Positions 8,421-17,137 of a stretch of DNA of 46,394 bases are shown here, piece by piece; positions within the stretch are counted from its first letter, which is position 1; the number at the start of each line of letters is the position of its first letter. The translations under genes and the position numbers were made by a program. The notes beneath the pieces were generated by a model, which ran no database searches, was not told the origin of the DNA, and saw only the letters and a list, made by a program, of their open reading frames with translations. The stretch lies in contig JAIRNI010000040.1 in assembly GCA_031258145.1 (NCBI GenBank), positions 1 through 46,394 of the forward strand, given 5' to 3'. Origin of the DNA: Holosporales bacterium. Its GTDB lineage: Bacteria > Pseudomonadota > Alphaproteobacteria > RUG11792.

Positions 8421-9188
8421 ATGAGAGTGTTATTGAGTAATGATGATGGGATAGGGGCACCAGGGTTAGCGGTCCTAGAAAAAGTCGCACGGCAAATTAC
8501 GGATGATGTAACCGTCGTGGCGCCTGATACAAACATGAGTGCCACGGGGCACTCACTGACACTCAAGACGCCACTGAGACTAACCGATCGCGGCAACAAT
8601 CGGTTTTCTGTCAATGGAACACCGACTGATTGCGTCGTCATGGCGGCGCGTCACATCATGATCGAGAAGGCCGACTATATGTTCTCTGGAGTTAATTATG
8701 ACTCAAACCTGGCGGAGGATATCACGTATTCCGGGACGGTGGCCGCCGCCATGGAAGCGGCCCTCTTGGGGATCCCGGCCATAGCCTTCAGTCAAAATGT
8801 GCGAAAGGATGGAAGCATCGATTGGGGAGTGGCCGAGGTATTCGCACCCATCGTCATCGAGCTTATCGTTGGCAAATTCACGTTCCCAGACCATGTGCTG
8901 CTGAATGTCAATTTCCCATCTATAGACCCAAAGGATGTCAAAGGAATCTTGGTGACGCGCCAGGGAACCAGAGCCATCGATGATCATGTGATTATGTCTT
9001 TCGATCCGAGGGGCGAGCCATATTTCTGGATTGGCCCAGCAGAATATAGAAAGAACGAGGACAGCAGAGCTTTAGATACGGATCTGGGGGCCGTGAATAG
9101 TGGATATGTCTCAATCACTCCTCTTTCCCTAGACATGACTCATTGTCAATCATTGTCCAGTCTAAAAGAGTTGAAGCGTTTTTCTTGA
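8421..9188 (+). CDS. surE: 5'-nucleotidase SurE
   Basis: SurE is a metal-dependent nucleoside 5'-monophosphate phosphatase with some exopolyphosphatase activity. The 255-residue product has the metal-binding NDDG at residues 7-10 and the family segment SGVNYDSNLAEDITYSGTV. GGAG lies 7 bases before the ATG at 8421. It is coupled to hemW by a one-base gap. The 346 bases downstream hold no gene, only nested transposon remnants. Confidence 0.96.
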   Translation: MRVLLSNDDGIGAPGLAVLEKVARQITDDVTVVAPDTNMSATGHSLTLKTPLRLTDRGNNRFSVNGTPTDCVVMAARHIMIEKADYMFSGVNYDSNLAEDITYSGTVAAAMEAALLGIPAIAFSQNVRKDGSIDWGVAEVFAPIVIELIVGKFTFPDHVLLNVNFPSIDPKDVKGILVTRQGTRAIDDHVIMSFDPRGEPYFWIGPAEYRKNEDSRALDTDLGAVNSGYVSITPLSLDMTHCQSLSSLKELKRFS

Positions 9189-9191
9189 GGG

Positions 9192-9266
9192 TATAGCCAA
9201 ATGTTTTGCAGAACCGTTAGTGTCTATCTACTGACCTCTCACCAATGTTTTCCTAAAAGTACACTA
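9192..9266 (+). mobile_element. Left part of TATAGCYAAATG miniature element, interrupted
   Basis: TATAGCCAAATGTTTTG...TTTTCCTAAAAGTACACT matches the first 75 bases of the complete copies at 13742 and 37071. It is cut at about 9266 by an IS5-type terminal repeat (TAGACCTCTTTCGAA), so the IS entered this older element. Confidence 0.85.
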
Positions 9267-9500
9267 GACCTCTTTCGAATCTAGATAAAGAAAACTAAAA
9301 AGTGTAATACAATAAGGGCAAGGTTTAGCTACCAAGGTAACCATGAAGAAGAAACAATAAATTATGTATAGAAGAGAAGTAAGAAAACTCCTTTAACTAA
9401 AGAAGAGATAAAGAATAACAAGAAAGTATCAGTAGAGTGGCTCTGGGGGGAGGAAGGCTTACTCCCACTGGTAAAAAACTCTGCGATCGTATAGTATGAA
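9264..9500 (+). pseudogene. Decayed IS5-family transposase fragment
   Basis: It begins with TAGACCTCTTTCGAA, the same terminal repeat as the 130-base element at 14335. Inside, one frame encodes a YQGNHEEE-like piece and another KRSKKTPLTKEEIKNNKKVS, both resembling the region before the last catalytic Glu in IS5-type transposases. The frames are offset and interrupted by stops, so no product is made. The remainder to 9534 shows nothing further. Confidence 0.6.
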
Positions 9501-9534
9501 TCCGTATGGTCAACACTGAGCGCGATTGGTTTCT

Positions 9535-10644
9535 ATGATTCTTGATTCGGCAAAGTTCTGCCTTATCCGCATTTCTGCGTTCCTTGTGTCCATCCTCACC
9601 CTAGCGTTTTTTCTGTTCGATGTTTTGAAGAGTGCGTTCCTATATAATGTTCAGATAAACTCCGTAATTTTCTTGAGTTTTTTCTCGGGGGTGGTGTTTA
9701 TTTACTATGGAATTTTAAAATATAACAAAGAATACAAAAAATTAATGAAATTCGATGCGCTGTCGAAAGCCGAACTCAATAGGTTAAAATTTCTAAAACC
9801 CATTCATATATACGTCTCGAAGAATCATAAGATCGTGTCTCAGGCCAAGCTTCAGACTATCCTAGCCAGCATAGAACGAAAGATGGACGACTTCTCAGCT
9901 ATCCCAAAATACATCTCTGGCATCCTCATTTTTCTGGGGCTATTGGGAACGTTTTGGGGATTATCACACACCATCGGGAACGTCGCGAATATCATAGACA
10001 ATCTCGGGATAGAAAGTGCCGATGCCTCCGCTTCCTTCATGAAATTAAAGGATAGCCTCAAGATTCCGCTATCTGGCATGGGTATCGCGTTCGGCTGCTC
10101 GCTGTTTGGATTATCCAGTTCCCTCATCGTCGGATTCCTGAATATTAATCTCAAGAAGGTATCGGACGTTTTTTTTGGTGTCGTCGAGGAATGGATCATA
10201 AAAAACGCTGTGAGTTTCGATGCGGTTGATAATGCTCTGGATTATCACGGTCAGATCTTCTCGATGGGCCTCCTAGAGAAGGCCATCGAAACGATGTACG
10301 CGTTTCAGAGTCAGCTTAAGGACCTAGATGGAGATAGGATCAATTTGGCGACGCTGTTGAACGAAACTCATACCAAAATATCGAAGCTATCCGATACCTT
10401 GGCGTCCAATCAGGAACTCGTTAGAATCCTTGAGAAGAATCAGATTGAACTACAGAGTATCGTGAAAAAGATGGCGGATATATACTGGAAAGACATCGCC
10501 GAGAAATTGACTTCAATTAATAATACCATTAGTTCGATGGCGAACTGCTCGTCCATCAATCGGGATTATATCGTCGAGAATTTGGGGCGAGATATACGGT
10601 TAATCTCAAAGACGCTTTCATCGTTGATGAGAGATGATCAATGA
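9535..10644 (+). CDS. MotA/TolQ/ExbB-like proton-channel protein
   Basis: The 369-residue inner-membrane protein has two N-terminal membrane segments (near 10-27 and 35-55). A cytoplasmic stretch follows, then two more segments that make up the MotA/TolQ/ExbB core: [18 protein letters not shown] (near 130-148) and [23 protein letters not shown]. The C-terminal 150 residues are predicted coiled coil. Family members form stator pentamers that use the proton gradient to drive a MotB/TolR/ExbD partner; no partner is encoded nearby. An ATGA overlap couples it to prfA, an unusual pairing. The ATG at 9535 is chosen over a TTG at 9526. The exact subfamily is unclear. Confidence 0.75.
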   Translation: MILDSAKFCLIRISAFLVSILTLAFFLFDVLKSAFLYNVQINSVIFLSFFSGVVFIYYGILKYNKEYKKLMKFDALSKAELNRLKFLKPIHIYVSKNHKIVSQAKLQTILASIERKMDDFSAIPKYISGILIFLGLLGTFWGLSHTIGNVANIIDNLGIESADASASFMKLKDSLKIPLSGMGIAFGCSLFGLSSSLIVGFLNINLKKVSDVFFGVVEEWIIKNAVSFDAVDNALDYHGQIFSMGLLEKAIETMYAFQSQLKDLDGDRINLATLLNETHTKISKLSDTLASNQELVRILEKNQIELQSIVKKMADIYWKDIAEKLTSINNTISSMANCSSINRDYIVENLGRDIRLISKTLSSLMRDDQ

Positions 10645-11717
10645 ATTCTGAGTTTAGGGACAAGTTAAATTCGATTCTAGAGAGATATGAGGTACTCGAG
10701 GATCAGTTGAATTCTGCATCCAATTTTGATCAACAGGAATACGTTAGCTTATCCAAGGAATTATCCGAACTCGGCGACATCGCAAAAGAAATAAAGAAGC
10801 TGTTCCAAAAGGGAAAGGAACTACAAAGTAATATCGAAATCCTGGAGAACGACGATGATGAAGAACTGAGGGCGATGGCATCACAGGAAATTGATAATAT
10901 TAATACCGTTCTCGCTGAATCCGAGGAACGTATTAAGGTACTGCTCCTCCCCAAGGATATCGATGATGAGAAAGGGACGATCCTGGAGATTAGGGCAGGC
11001 ACTGGAGGGGATGAAGCTGGGCTCTTCGCGGGCGACCTATTCAAGATGTATGAGTTGTACGCCGCGGTGCGTGGCTGGAATTTCGAGGTTCTGGAATTCT
11101 CCGAGAGCGGCATTGGGGCCATCAAAAGCGCGAGTGCCAGTATTTCAGGGAAAGGAGTCTTCGCCAGACTGAAGTTCGAATCAGGAGTCCATCGCGTGCA
11201 GAGAGTCCCAGAGACCGAGGTATCCGGCAGAATACACACATCCGCCGCGACGGTGGCAGTCCTTCCGGAGGCCGAGGAAGTCGATGTCAACATCGATGAG
11301 AAGGACCTCCAGATTGACACGTTCCGAGCTTCTGGAGCCGGTGGACAGCACGTCAATAGAACGGATAGCGCCGTGCGGATTACGCATATTCCTACCAATA
11401 CGGTCGTCGCCGTGCAGGACGAGAGATCTCAGCACAAAAACAAGGCCCGTGCCATGAAGATATTGCGGGCCAAAATCTACGAGAATGAGAGGATGAAGCT
11501 GGAGTCGTCACGCTCGGAGAGCCGTAAGGATATGGTGGGGAGCGGAGACAGATCTGAGAGGATCCGGACCTATAACTTTCCACAGGGCCGTGTATCCGAT
11601 CACCGCATTAATTTAACGCTCTATAAAATCGATAAGATAATGGATGGCACAGCCCTCGATGAAATCATAGATAAACTCATAGAGCACGATCAGGCCGAAA
11701 AATTAAAGGGCGTGTAA
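10641..11717 (+). CDS. prfA: Peptide chain release factor 1
   Basis: RF1 recognises UAA and UAG and triggers peptide release. The 358-residue product is full length, with the catalytic GGQ in [19 protein letters not shown] and the conserved [16 protein letters not shown]. The ATG overlaps the stop of the upstream membrane protein by 4 bases. prmC, the methyltransferase that modifies the GGQ and usually follows, is absent from the window. Hairpin element B lies about 50 bases downstream and probably ends transcription. Confidence 0.97.
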   Translation: MNSEFRDKLNSILERYEVLEDQLNSASNFDQQEYVSLSKELSELGDIAKEIKKLFQKGKELQSNIEILENDDDEELRAMASQEIDNINTVLAESEERIKVLLLPKDIDDEKGTILEIRAGTGGDEAGLFAGDLFKMYELYAAVRGWNFEVLEFSESGIGAIKSASASISGKGVFARLKFESGVHRVQRVPETEVSGRIHTSAATVAVLPEAEEVDVNIDEKDLQIDTFRASGAGGQHVNRTDSAVRITHIPTNTVVAVQDERSQHKNKARAMKILRAKIYENERMKLESSRSESRKDMVGSGDRSERIRTYNFPQGRVSDHRINLTLYKIDKIMDGTALDEIIDKLIEHDQAEKLKGV

Positions 11718-11766
11718 AAAAAGAACATGTAACGCGCCATCTTTCGGCCAAATGATTGAGAGGGAG

Positions 11767-11843
11767 TCAAAAGCCGCCTTCGGCCAATTTTTCAACACTA
11801 AATCTGATAGACACGTACGTGGATACCGAATTGCGCGAGTATA
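11767..11843 (+). repeat. Hairpin element copy B
   Basis: The modules are a GCCGCC-TTC-GGC hairpin with a T run (about 11770-11793), the palindrome CACGTACGTG (11812-11821 region), and the tail CGAATTGCGCGAGTATA. It has the same order as copy A but a different palindrome sequence. It lies just after prfA, where it can act as a terminator. Confidence 0.8.
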
Positions 11844-11970
11844 TCAGCCATTATGGCTGCCAACTGGGCTGAGTATATCAAGCGGAGCAGCCCATCTCGG
11901 CGAGCGTTAAAACGCAGAAATGCCATTCCGATTACTTGTCCACCGATTCTGTGGAAAACTCTGTGGATAA
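11837..11970. other. Structured intergenic region with DnaA-box-like 9-mers
   Basis: This is part of the 532-base gene-free gap 11718-12249. It holds a direct repeat GAGTATATCA (11837 and 11871), and inverted repeats CAGCCA-TTA-TGGCTG (11845-11859), TGGGCTG/CAGCCCA (11865-11871 and 11888-11894) and GCGTTAAAACGC (11904-11915). Then come three DnaA-box-like sites: TTGTCCACC (11936-11944), TGTGGAAAA (11950-11958) and TGTGGATAA (11962-11970). The last is a perfect reverse-strand TTATCCACA. AT-rich DNA follows. Flanking genes converge here, which argues against a replication origin. From 12000 to 12208 nothing is recognised. Confidence 0.5.
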
Positions 11971-12208
11971 TTATTTTTTTGTGATATTTTGGGGGTAGAA
12001 ATCAGGCCTTACAACATGTTTGCTCAATTATTGAGCATCTCAAGAAACGCGGGAAATTCCGAGGATTCCTCATATTTTGCATCAAAAACGTGAAAATTTT
12101 TTTTATGCCAAAGCTTTTATCGCATGATTTGAAAGTTGTGTATATTTTTTCTAAAACGTTACTTAAAAAGCTTGTCCTACACAGATGTAAATGTTAAACC
12201 ATGGAATC

Positions 12209-12246
12209 CATTAACACCTAAGTGCCTTTTAAATTGCTTAAGTATA
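12209..12246 (+). repeat. Tail-only element copy H
   Basis: ATTAACACCTAAGTGCC... and AAATTGCTTAAGTATA correspond to the palindrome and tail modules without the hairpin. It ends three bases before the stop codon of the minus-strand dehydrogenase-like gene, so it sits directly after that gene's end. Confidence 0.7.
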
Positions 12247-12249
12247 ACA

Positions 12250-13599
12250 CTACATTTTACATATATCGAAGTTCTTGAATGGCGATTTGGAGAACATATC
12301 GCTGTAATTCATCACTTTAGGGCTACCATTGGGTTTTTTGTTCATTATCTCCGCTATTTTATTGAAATCTATCGAAATAAATTCAGACCAACTCGTCATA
12401 ATGACGAGTATATTGCTTTGATTGGCCGCCTCATAGGGTGATGCTGATAATTGAAATCCTGTGGAATCCAAGATCTGTTGTGGTATGATTTGCCTTATAT
12501 CTGGCATTTCTGTTGATAATGATGGATCATATGCCGCGACGGTTATTCCACTTTTGAGTAATTCTTCCACTATTTTGATGTTCGGCGATTCTCTTACTTC
12601 GTTTGTTTGCGGGCGGTAGGTGAGCCCCAATATCGCCACTTTTTTCCTCTCATTAATTTCCCCATCCGTGATTTGACGTATAATTTTCTTGGCGATGTTT
12701 CCGATGCGTTCGTCGTTACTTTCTATAGTTGCCTGCGCAATCCTAAGGTTTACACCGAATATCTCTCCAATCCTAATTAGGCCGTGAATCAGTGCCGACT
12801 GTCCTACCCCACCATATCCATGAGTCACCTTCAGTAAATTCATGCCAATATTTTCATCGAGTCCAACGCCAGTGATTAATCCGCCTATATCGGCCCCGAC
12901 CTTCTCGCATAACTCACTCACTTCGTTGATGAGCGTAATTTTCGAGAGTTCAAATGCGGTAGTCACATACCTTATTAACTCCGCGGTTTCGTGGTTCGTA
13001 TATACGACCGGGATATCCGATAAAATAATACCAGCGTGTAATTTATTGATTAATTCACGAGCTTTGTTGGAATCAGGATCCATGCCAATCACGAGTCTAC
13101 TGGGCAACATAAAATCGTGAAGCGCGTATCCCTCCTTCAAAAACGTTGGTATCAAAACGATGTCATAGTGTTCTCCCAAAGTTAAATCCGGCCTCATAAA
13201 TCTCATATTTTTCTTGATGATGGAGCATGTTCCAACAACAGTGATGGTATTGATCACGATACACGTGTATTTATCTCTGGTTAGCAATACGGAGATATCC
13301 TGAATTGCTTTATGCACGGCCAAGTTATCGCTACCAACCCCAGGAACCGCTATAACAATGACATCCACAGCAGAGTGGGAGTCCTTTAAATGTTCAAAAA
13401 ATCTCAGATAACCCTGTTCGTGATGCTTTTTTAAATTAGACTCAAAACTCGGTTCATATACCGAGACAATATAATTCTTCAGATCTTTAAGCCTTTTCGG
13501 ATTTATCTCGATGATATCAACGTAAAACCCACATTCACAAAAACAAATCGCCGATACGACACCCAGATATCCTCCACCCAAAACCGTGATTCGTAACAT
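12250..13599 (-). CDS. UDP-sugar dehydrogenase homologue, active site lost
   Basis: The 449-residue protein has the full three-part UDP-glucose/UDP-ManNAc dehydrogenase fold: an N-terminal Rossmann domain (VLGGGYLGVV, acidic end EINPKRL), a central helical domain, and a C-terminal UDP-binding domain (LGLTYRPQTNEVRESPN...AYDPS). The catalytic positions are replaced. The family PEFLREG is PTFLKEG (Glu to Thr). The K and N of the AELIKY-xxNAF segment are R and T (AELIRYVTTAF). GYGG-C-xPKD reads GYGGVGQSAL, losing the nucleophilic Cys and the KD pair. It cannot work by the known mechanism, so it is either a pseudoenzyme or early decay, although the frame is intact. The ATG at 13599 is chosen because the Rossmann motif follows at once. 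Confidence 0.85.
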   Translation of the reverse strand: MLRITVLGGGYLGVVSAICFCECGFYVDIIEINPKRLKDLKNYIVSVYEPSFESNLKKHHEQGYLRFFEHLKDSHSAVDVIVIAVPGVGSDNLAVHKAIQDISVLLTRDKYTCIVINTITVVGTCSIIKKNMRFMRPDLTLGEHYDIVLIPTFLKEGYALHDFMLPSRLVIGMDPDSNKARELINKLHAGIILSDIPVVYTNHETAELIRYVTTAFELSKITLINEVSELCEKVGADIGGLITGVGLDENIGMNLLKVTHGYGGVGQSALIHGLIRIGEIFGVNLRIAQATIESNDERIGNIAKKIIRQITDGEINERKKVAILGLTYRPQTNEVRESPNIKIVEELLKSGITVAAYDPSLSTEMPDIRQIIPQQILDSTGFQLSASPYEAANQSNILVIMTSWSEFISIDFNKIAEIMNKKPNGSPKVMNYSDMFSKSPFKNFDICKM

Positions 13600-13741
13600 G
13601 CAGGTATCACCCAAATCGAACAAACCACCCGAGCATGCTACTCTCAAAAATCATACCGAGCAACATTTTCGATCAAATTTTATATAAAAGGCGCAACAAT
13701 CTGTTGCCATCGAACACAGATGGATCCAGCACGCCCGATTC

Positions 13742-13959
13742 TATAGCCAAATGTTTTAAAAATCCATCAGTGTCTATCCATTGACCTCTCGACAATGTTT
13801 TCCTAAAAGTGAGTTGTGTTTTGTTAAGGGGGACGTTAAAGAAAAGAGTGAGAATCGTAGCGGATACTTTTGATCAATTAACAGATGCCATCAAACTTGT
13901 TTGACACAAACTAGCAGTGAGGTACGAGATATGTTTGATTTCCGAAGTATTTAGCTATA
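13742..13959 (+). mobile_element. TATAGCYAAATG miniature inverted-repeat element
   Basis: Complete 218-base element with ends TATAGCCAAATG and CATTTAGCTATA (reverse complement TATAGCTAAATG). The interior matches 37071-37290 almost throughout, including GTTAAGGGGGAC and GATGCCATCAAA. It has no coding capacity. TA at both ends is compatible with Tc1/mariner-IS630-type insertion at TA, which is inference. Its right end overlaps the 3' end of the HTH gene. Confidence 0.9.
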
Positions 13960-14196
13960 CGGCAGGTGGGAGCCAGGTTGGCTGCTCTTTTTCCTATTTC
14001 TTTTGAGCCCGACTCGACTGATGTATTTATTGACGGCCGTCTGGCTTCTGCCCAGTTCGTAGGCTATCACTTTTATCCGTTTCCCACCTTCAAAATCCAG
14101 CCTCAATTTATCACGTTCCATGATTGTCCACGCGTTACGTCTTCTGTATTTACTCACAAATATATTTGGTAATTCAGTCTGTGTTGTCAGTCTCAT
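13951..14196 (-). CDS. Small helix-turn-helix protein, truncated by a MITE
   Basis: An 81-residue basic protein of unknown function. A segment WTIMERDKLRLDF-EGG-RIKVIAYELGRSQTAVNKYISRVGLKR matches the pattern of GcrA/SANT-like or homeodomain-like HTH proteins (W..E...L...Y..G.....IA..LGRS..AV......LGL). It probably binds DNA. The last codons and the stop (SHLPYS-stop) come from the end of the adjacent miniature element, so the original C-terminus is gone. A TTG at 14214 could add six residues. No partner gene is adjacent. Confidence 0.55.
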   Translation of the reverse strand: MRLTTQTELPNIFVSKYRRRNAWTIMERDKLRLDFEGGKRIKVIAYELGRSQTAVNKYISRVGLKRNRKKSSQPGSHLPYS

Positions 14197-14334
14197 TGCG
14201 TTGAATACTCTCAAGAAAACTGGTGCTCCATATATTTATCTTGTCAAAAAATATTCTAGCGCTCAAAATAAAAAATATCCCAAAAAATTTTCGATATATA
14301 CCAAAGAGTCTAAAGATTACGAAACTCCCAAAAC

Positions 14335-14464
14335 CATTAGACCTCTTTCGAATTATATCAGATAAGTATAGAAACAGAAGGAAGAGATTTGGCCTAAGAT
14401 TCAATCTTATTGCAGGAATCTATAACTTTGAGATCAATTTATGAGTTTCGAAAGAGGTCTAATG
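14335..14464 (+). mobile_element. IS5-derived miniature element
   Basis: The ends CATTAGACCTCTTTCGAA and TTCGAAAGAGGTCTAATG are perfect 18-base inverted repeats about 130 bases apart. The interior encodes DKYRNRRKRFGLRFNLIAGIYNF, the typical C-terminal end of IS5-family transposases, with no start or catalytic residues. It is therefore an internally deleted IS. The same terminal repeat occurs at 9266. The remainder of the 14197-14541 gap (14197-14334 and 14465-14530) holds nothing recognised. Confidence 0.85.
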
Positions 14465-14532
14465 ATTCCAGCTGGGCCGCGGGCATGCTTGTATTTCAGA
14501 CCAGGTGGAGACCGTATGTGCTCGCGCAATTT

Positions 14533-14577
14533 AATAACCACTTACACTTTTGTGTTTATCGAATTACGTGAGTATAT
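14533..14577 (+). repeat. Tail-only element copy I, inside murC
   Basis: The palindrome ACAC-TTTT-GTGT with flanks, then ATCGAATTACGTGAGTATA, match the palindrome and tail modules of the element family. On the minus strand it supplies the last residues and stop of MurC (IYSRNSINTKV-stop). Confidence 0.75.
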
Positions 14578-15948
14578 ATCGTGGGCCCACCTAGAGATAT
14601 GTCCCGCGCCGGCGAAGAGGACTATGTCTCCTTTGTGCAATGTGCCATTATTCATCAGATCTCCTAATATATGTGCGATTTCATCCTGTTCATTGACTAA
14701 AAATGCGTTTTTACCGGCCGTCACCAATGCTTCGTAAAGGTTTTGGGACGTTATGTTGGAGGTTTCCGCATCGTCCGCCTTGTATACCGGGGTTAAAATA
14801 ACCGTATCGGCTCCATCGAAGCAAGTGCAAAACTCGTTGAATAATATGTTTAATCTGGTGAATCTATGTGGCTGACAGATGATGACTATTTTCCCGGATG
14901 TCTTTTGCTGTGCCGCGCCGATGAGAGCCCGAATCTCGGTTGGATGGTGAGCATAGTCATCCACGAACGTGATGCCATCTACGTCGCCCAGGATGGTAAA
15001 CCTCCTGTGCACCCCCGTAAATGAAGCCAGAGTTTTCCGGACTATGTCCGTGTCTATCAGAAGCTTCCTCGACATCGCGATCGCGGATAATGCGTTGAGA
15101 ATATTGTGATTCCCTAGAAGCGGAATGTATACATCCATCAAAACATCATCCTCAAACTTTACGTCAAACAACGACCCATCCTTATCTTTCCTGATATTGA
15201 TAGCTCGTACCATGGCTTCTTTCCGAATTGAGTATGTCACGATATTCCTATCTGTAATACCCTCTATTATCTCCGCGACATTCGGATCATCGATACAGGC
15301 TATTCCCGTCCCGTAAAATGGCAAGTTCGTTAAGAATGAACCAAATGCTTTCTTCAAATTAGCGAGCGAACAATAATGATTCACGTGCTCATTATCAATA
15401 TTGGTAATTATGCCGATTGTCGGGAATAGCTGTACGAAGCTACCATCGGATTCATCGGATTCAACGACGGCCCAAGTGCCGTCCCCAAGCTTCGCATTGG
15501 TCTTATATGAATTTATGACGCCTCCATTGATAACCGTTGGATCTAGAGCCGCCATCTCCAGAATTGCGGCGCAGATGGAGGTTACAGTCGTCTTCCCATG
15601 AGATCCAGAGACGACTATGGATTTCTTAAGTCGTACTATCTGGGATAGCATCTCCGCCCTAGTTAGTCGTGGGATTTTGAGTTCCCCGGCTCTCAATAAC
15701 TCCGGATTATCCTGACGAATAGCCGAAGAATATACGACGATATCGGCGTGCTCAACATTGGCTTTGTCGTGCCCAATGAACGCCGTAATGCCGAGGCGCT
15801 CCAGGCGCTCCAGATGTTGCGAATGCCTGAGGTCGCTTCCTTGAATGGTGTATCCGAGGGAATGCAAAATCTCGGCGATTCCACTCATACCGATACCACC
15901 CATCCCAATGAAATGAATCACCACATCTTCATCACGAACCCCGAACAT
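14542..15948 (-). CDS. murC: UDP-N-acetylmuramate-L-alanine ligase
   Basis: MurC adds L-Ala to UDP-MurNAc with ATP, the first peptide step of peptidoglycan synthesis. The 468-residue product has the N-terminal UDP-binding GMGGIGMSGIAEIL (near 14-27), the Mur ligase P-loop SGSHGKTTVTS (near 114-124), NIDNEH and DDYAHHPTEI. The final dozen residues are encoded by a repeat element, past the conserved fold end (VLFAGAGHISRWAHD), so activity should not suffer. murG/murB/ddl, often neighbours, are absent. Retention implies that a peptidoglycan precursor is still made. Confidence 0.96.
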   Translation of the reverse strand: MFGVRDEDVVIHFIGMGGIGMSGIAEILHSLGYTIQGSDLRHSQHLERLERLGITAFIGHDKANVEHADIVVYSSAIRQDNPELLRAGELKIPRLTRAEMLSQIVRLKKSIVVSGSHGKTTVTSICAAILEMAALDPTVINGGVINSYKTNAKLGDGTWAVVESDESDGSFVQLFPTIGIITNIDNEHVNHYCSLANLKKAFGSFLTNLPFYGTGIACIDDPNVAEIIEGITDRNIVTYSIRKEAMVRAINIRKDKDGSLFDVKFEDDVLMDVYIPLLGNHNILNALSAIAMSRKLLIDTDIVRKTLASFTGVHRRFTILGDVDGITFVDDYAHHPTEIRALIGAAQQKTSGKIVIICQPHRFTRLNILFNEFCTCFDGADTVILTPVYKADDAETSNITSQNLYEALVTAGKNAFLVNEQDEIAHILGDLMNNGTLHKGDIVLFAGAGHISRWAHDIYSRNSINTKV

Positions 15949-16054
15949 ATAACATCCGTCTAATCAGTTTACCGTGCCATTATAAACCGCGAAGATGCAG
16001 GAAAACATCCCCATTTCAGTCAAGGTAAATTCAGGGATTAAACACTTTATCAAC

Positions 16055-17137
16055 TCATTTCCTGGCACTAATAATCCCGGCTCCGATTACTTGGTTCCCG
16101 AGATTATACATGGCGCAGACTTGGCCCTGGGTGACAGGGGTCTTGCATTCCCCCAGAAACTTGATCGTTATGTCTCCACTAGGATTTTTCATGATTTTGG
16201 CTTTGGTTTTAATTCCGAAGGACCGTATCTTGACGAATGCCTCGAATTCATCGTCCATATCTAGGAGCCAATTCACGGCACACACCGTAAACTCTGATAC
16301 CACCAAATCCTCACGATTCCCCACGAGGACTTCCCGATTATCGGGATCTAACCCCACGACGTACAGTGGATCCCCGTGAGAGATACCGAGACCCCTCCTT
16401 TGGCCGATTGTATAATTGGCGAGGCCATCGTGCTCCCCGATTATCTGATCGTTTCCCCGTAATTTAATGTGGCCCGGGGCGAAGAGATTCAGGTTAGTCT
16501 TCAGATTACGTAGGAACTCTTTATAGGTACCCTGGCGAATGAAGCATATGTCCTGGCTATCGTCCTTCTTGAAATTCGGTAATCCAAACTCCTGGGCCAT
16601 GGCGCGAGTTTGCTCTTTATTCTCTATATTACCAAGCGGGAATCTAGTGAAATGTAGCTTATGTCTCGGGGCCAAAGAAACGAAGTAACTCTGATCCTTA
16701 GCCAGGTTTGCGGCCTCAGACAGCAAGACTCGGGCAGAATCGACCGCCAGATTCGAGTAATGTCCCGTCGCCATGAGCTCCGCACCCATGCCCCTCGCAT
16801 AATCTACGAGGATATTTAATTTAAGATCCCTATTGCAGAAGGCGCACGGATTTGGAGTGAGGCCTCGTGCGTAATAATCCACGAAGAGATCGATGACTTT
16901 CCGCTGGTATTCAGCCCGAACATCGAAGACGTAGTGTGGTATACCGAGTTTGGCACACACCTTCTGCGCGTCCTCGATATCCTCGAGGCAGTTCTCATGG
17001 ATATCCATCGTGATTCCAAAGACATCGTGGCCACGGCTCTGGAGAACGGCCGCCACGACGGATGAATCTACTCCACCCGACATGGCGACCGCGTATACAG
17101 TCTTTCGTTCGTTACTTCCGCTTATTGATGACAGCAT
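16055..17137 (-). CDS. mnmA: tRNA 2-thiouridylase
   Basis: MnmA puts sulfur on U34 of Lys, Glu and Gln tRNAs. The 360-residue product has the ATP-pyrophosphatase loop AMSGGVDSSV (near residues 17-26), catalytic Cys in NPCAFCNRDLK and the second in DSQDICFI, and TGHYSNL. The ATG at 17137 puts the P-loop at the usual distance. It lies inside the end of brnQ (26-base overlap), so the genes are translationally linked. An upstream TTG at 17161 is possible. Confidence 0.95.
   Translation of the reverse strand: MLSSISGSNERKTVYAVAMSGGVDSSVVAAVLQSRGHDVFGITMDIHENCLEDIEDAQKVCAKLGIPHYVFDVRAEYQRKVIDLFVDYYARGLTPNPCAFCNRDLKLNILVDYARGMGAELMATGHYSNLAVDSARVLLSEAANLAKDQSYFVSLAPRHKLHFTRFPLGNIENKEQTRAMAQEFGLPNFKKDDSQDICFIRQGTYKEFLRNLKTNLNLFAPGHIKLRGNDQIIGEHDGLANYTIGQRRGLGISHGDPLYVVGLDPDNREVLVGNREDLVVSEFTVCAVNWLLDMDDEFEAFVKIRSFGIKTKAKIMKNPSGDITIKFLGECKTPVTQGQVCAMYNLGNQVIGAGIISARK

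Noticed and set aside
9535-10644. Zorya defence ZorA, because of the MotA core and coiled-coil tail
   Set aside because: The tail is short, no ZorB, helicase or nuclease gene is adjacent, and the next gene is prfA.
11837-11970. Chromosomal replication origin
   Set aside because: Genes on both sides point towards the region, and no origin-linked genes (dnaA, dnaN, hemE, parAB) are near. Kept only as a DnaA-box-like cluster.
14174-14404. 76-residue minus-strand hydrophobic frame
   Set aside because: It overlaps the IS5-derived element antisense to the transposase remnant and looks like low-complexity AT-rich translation.
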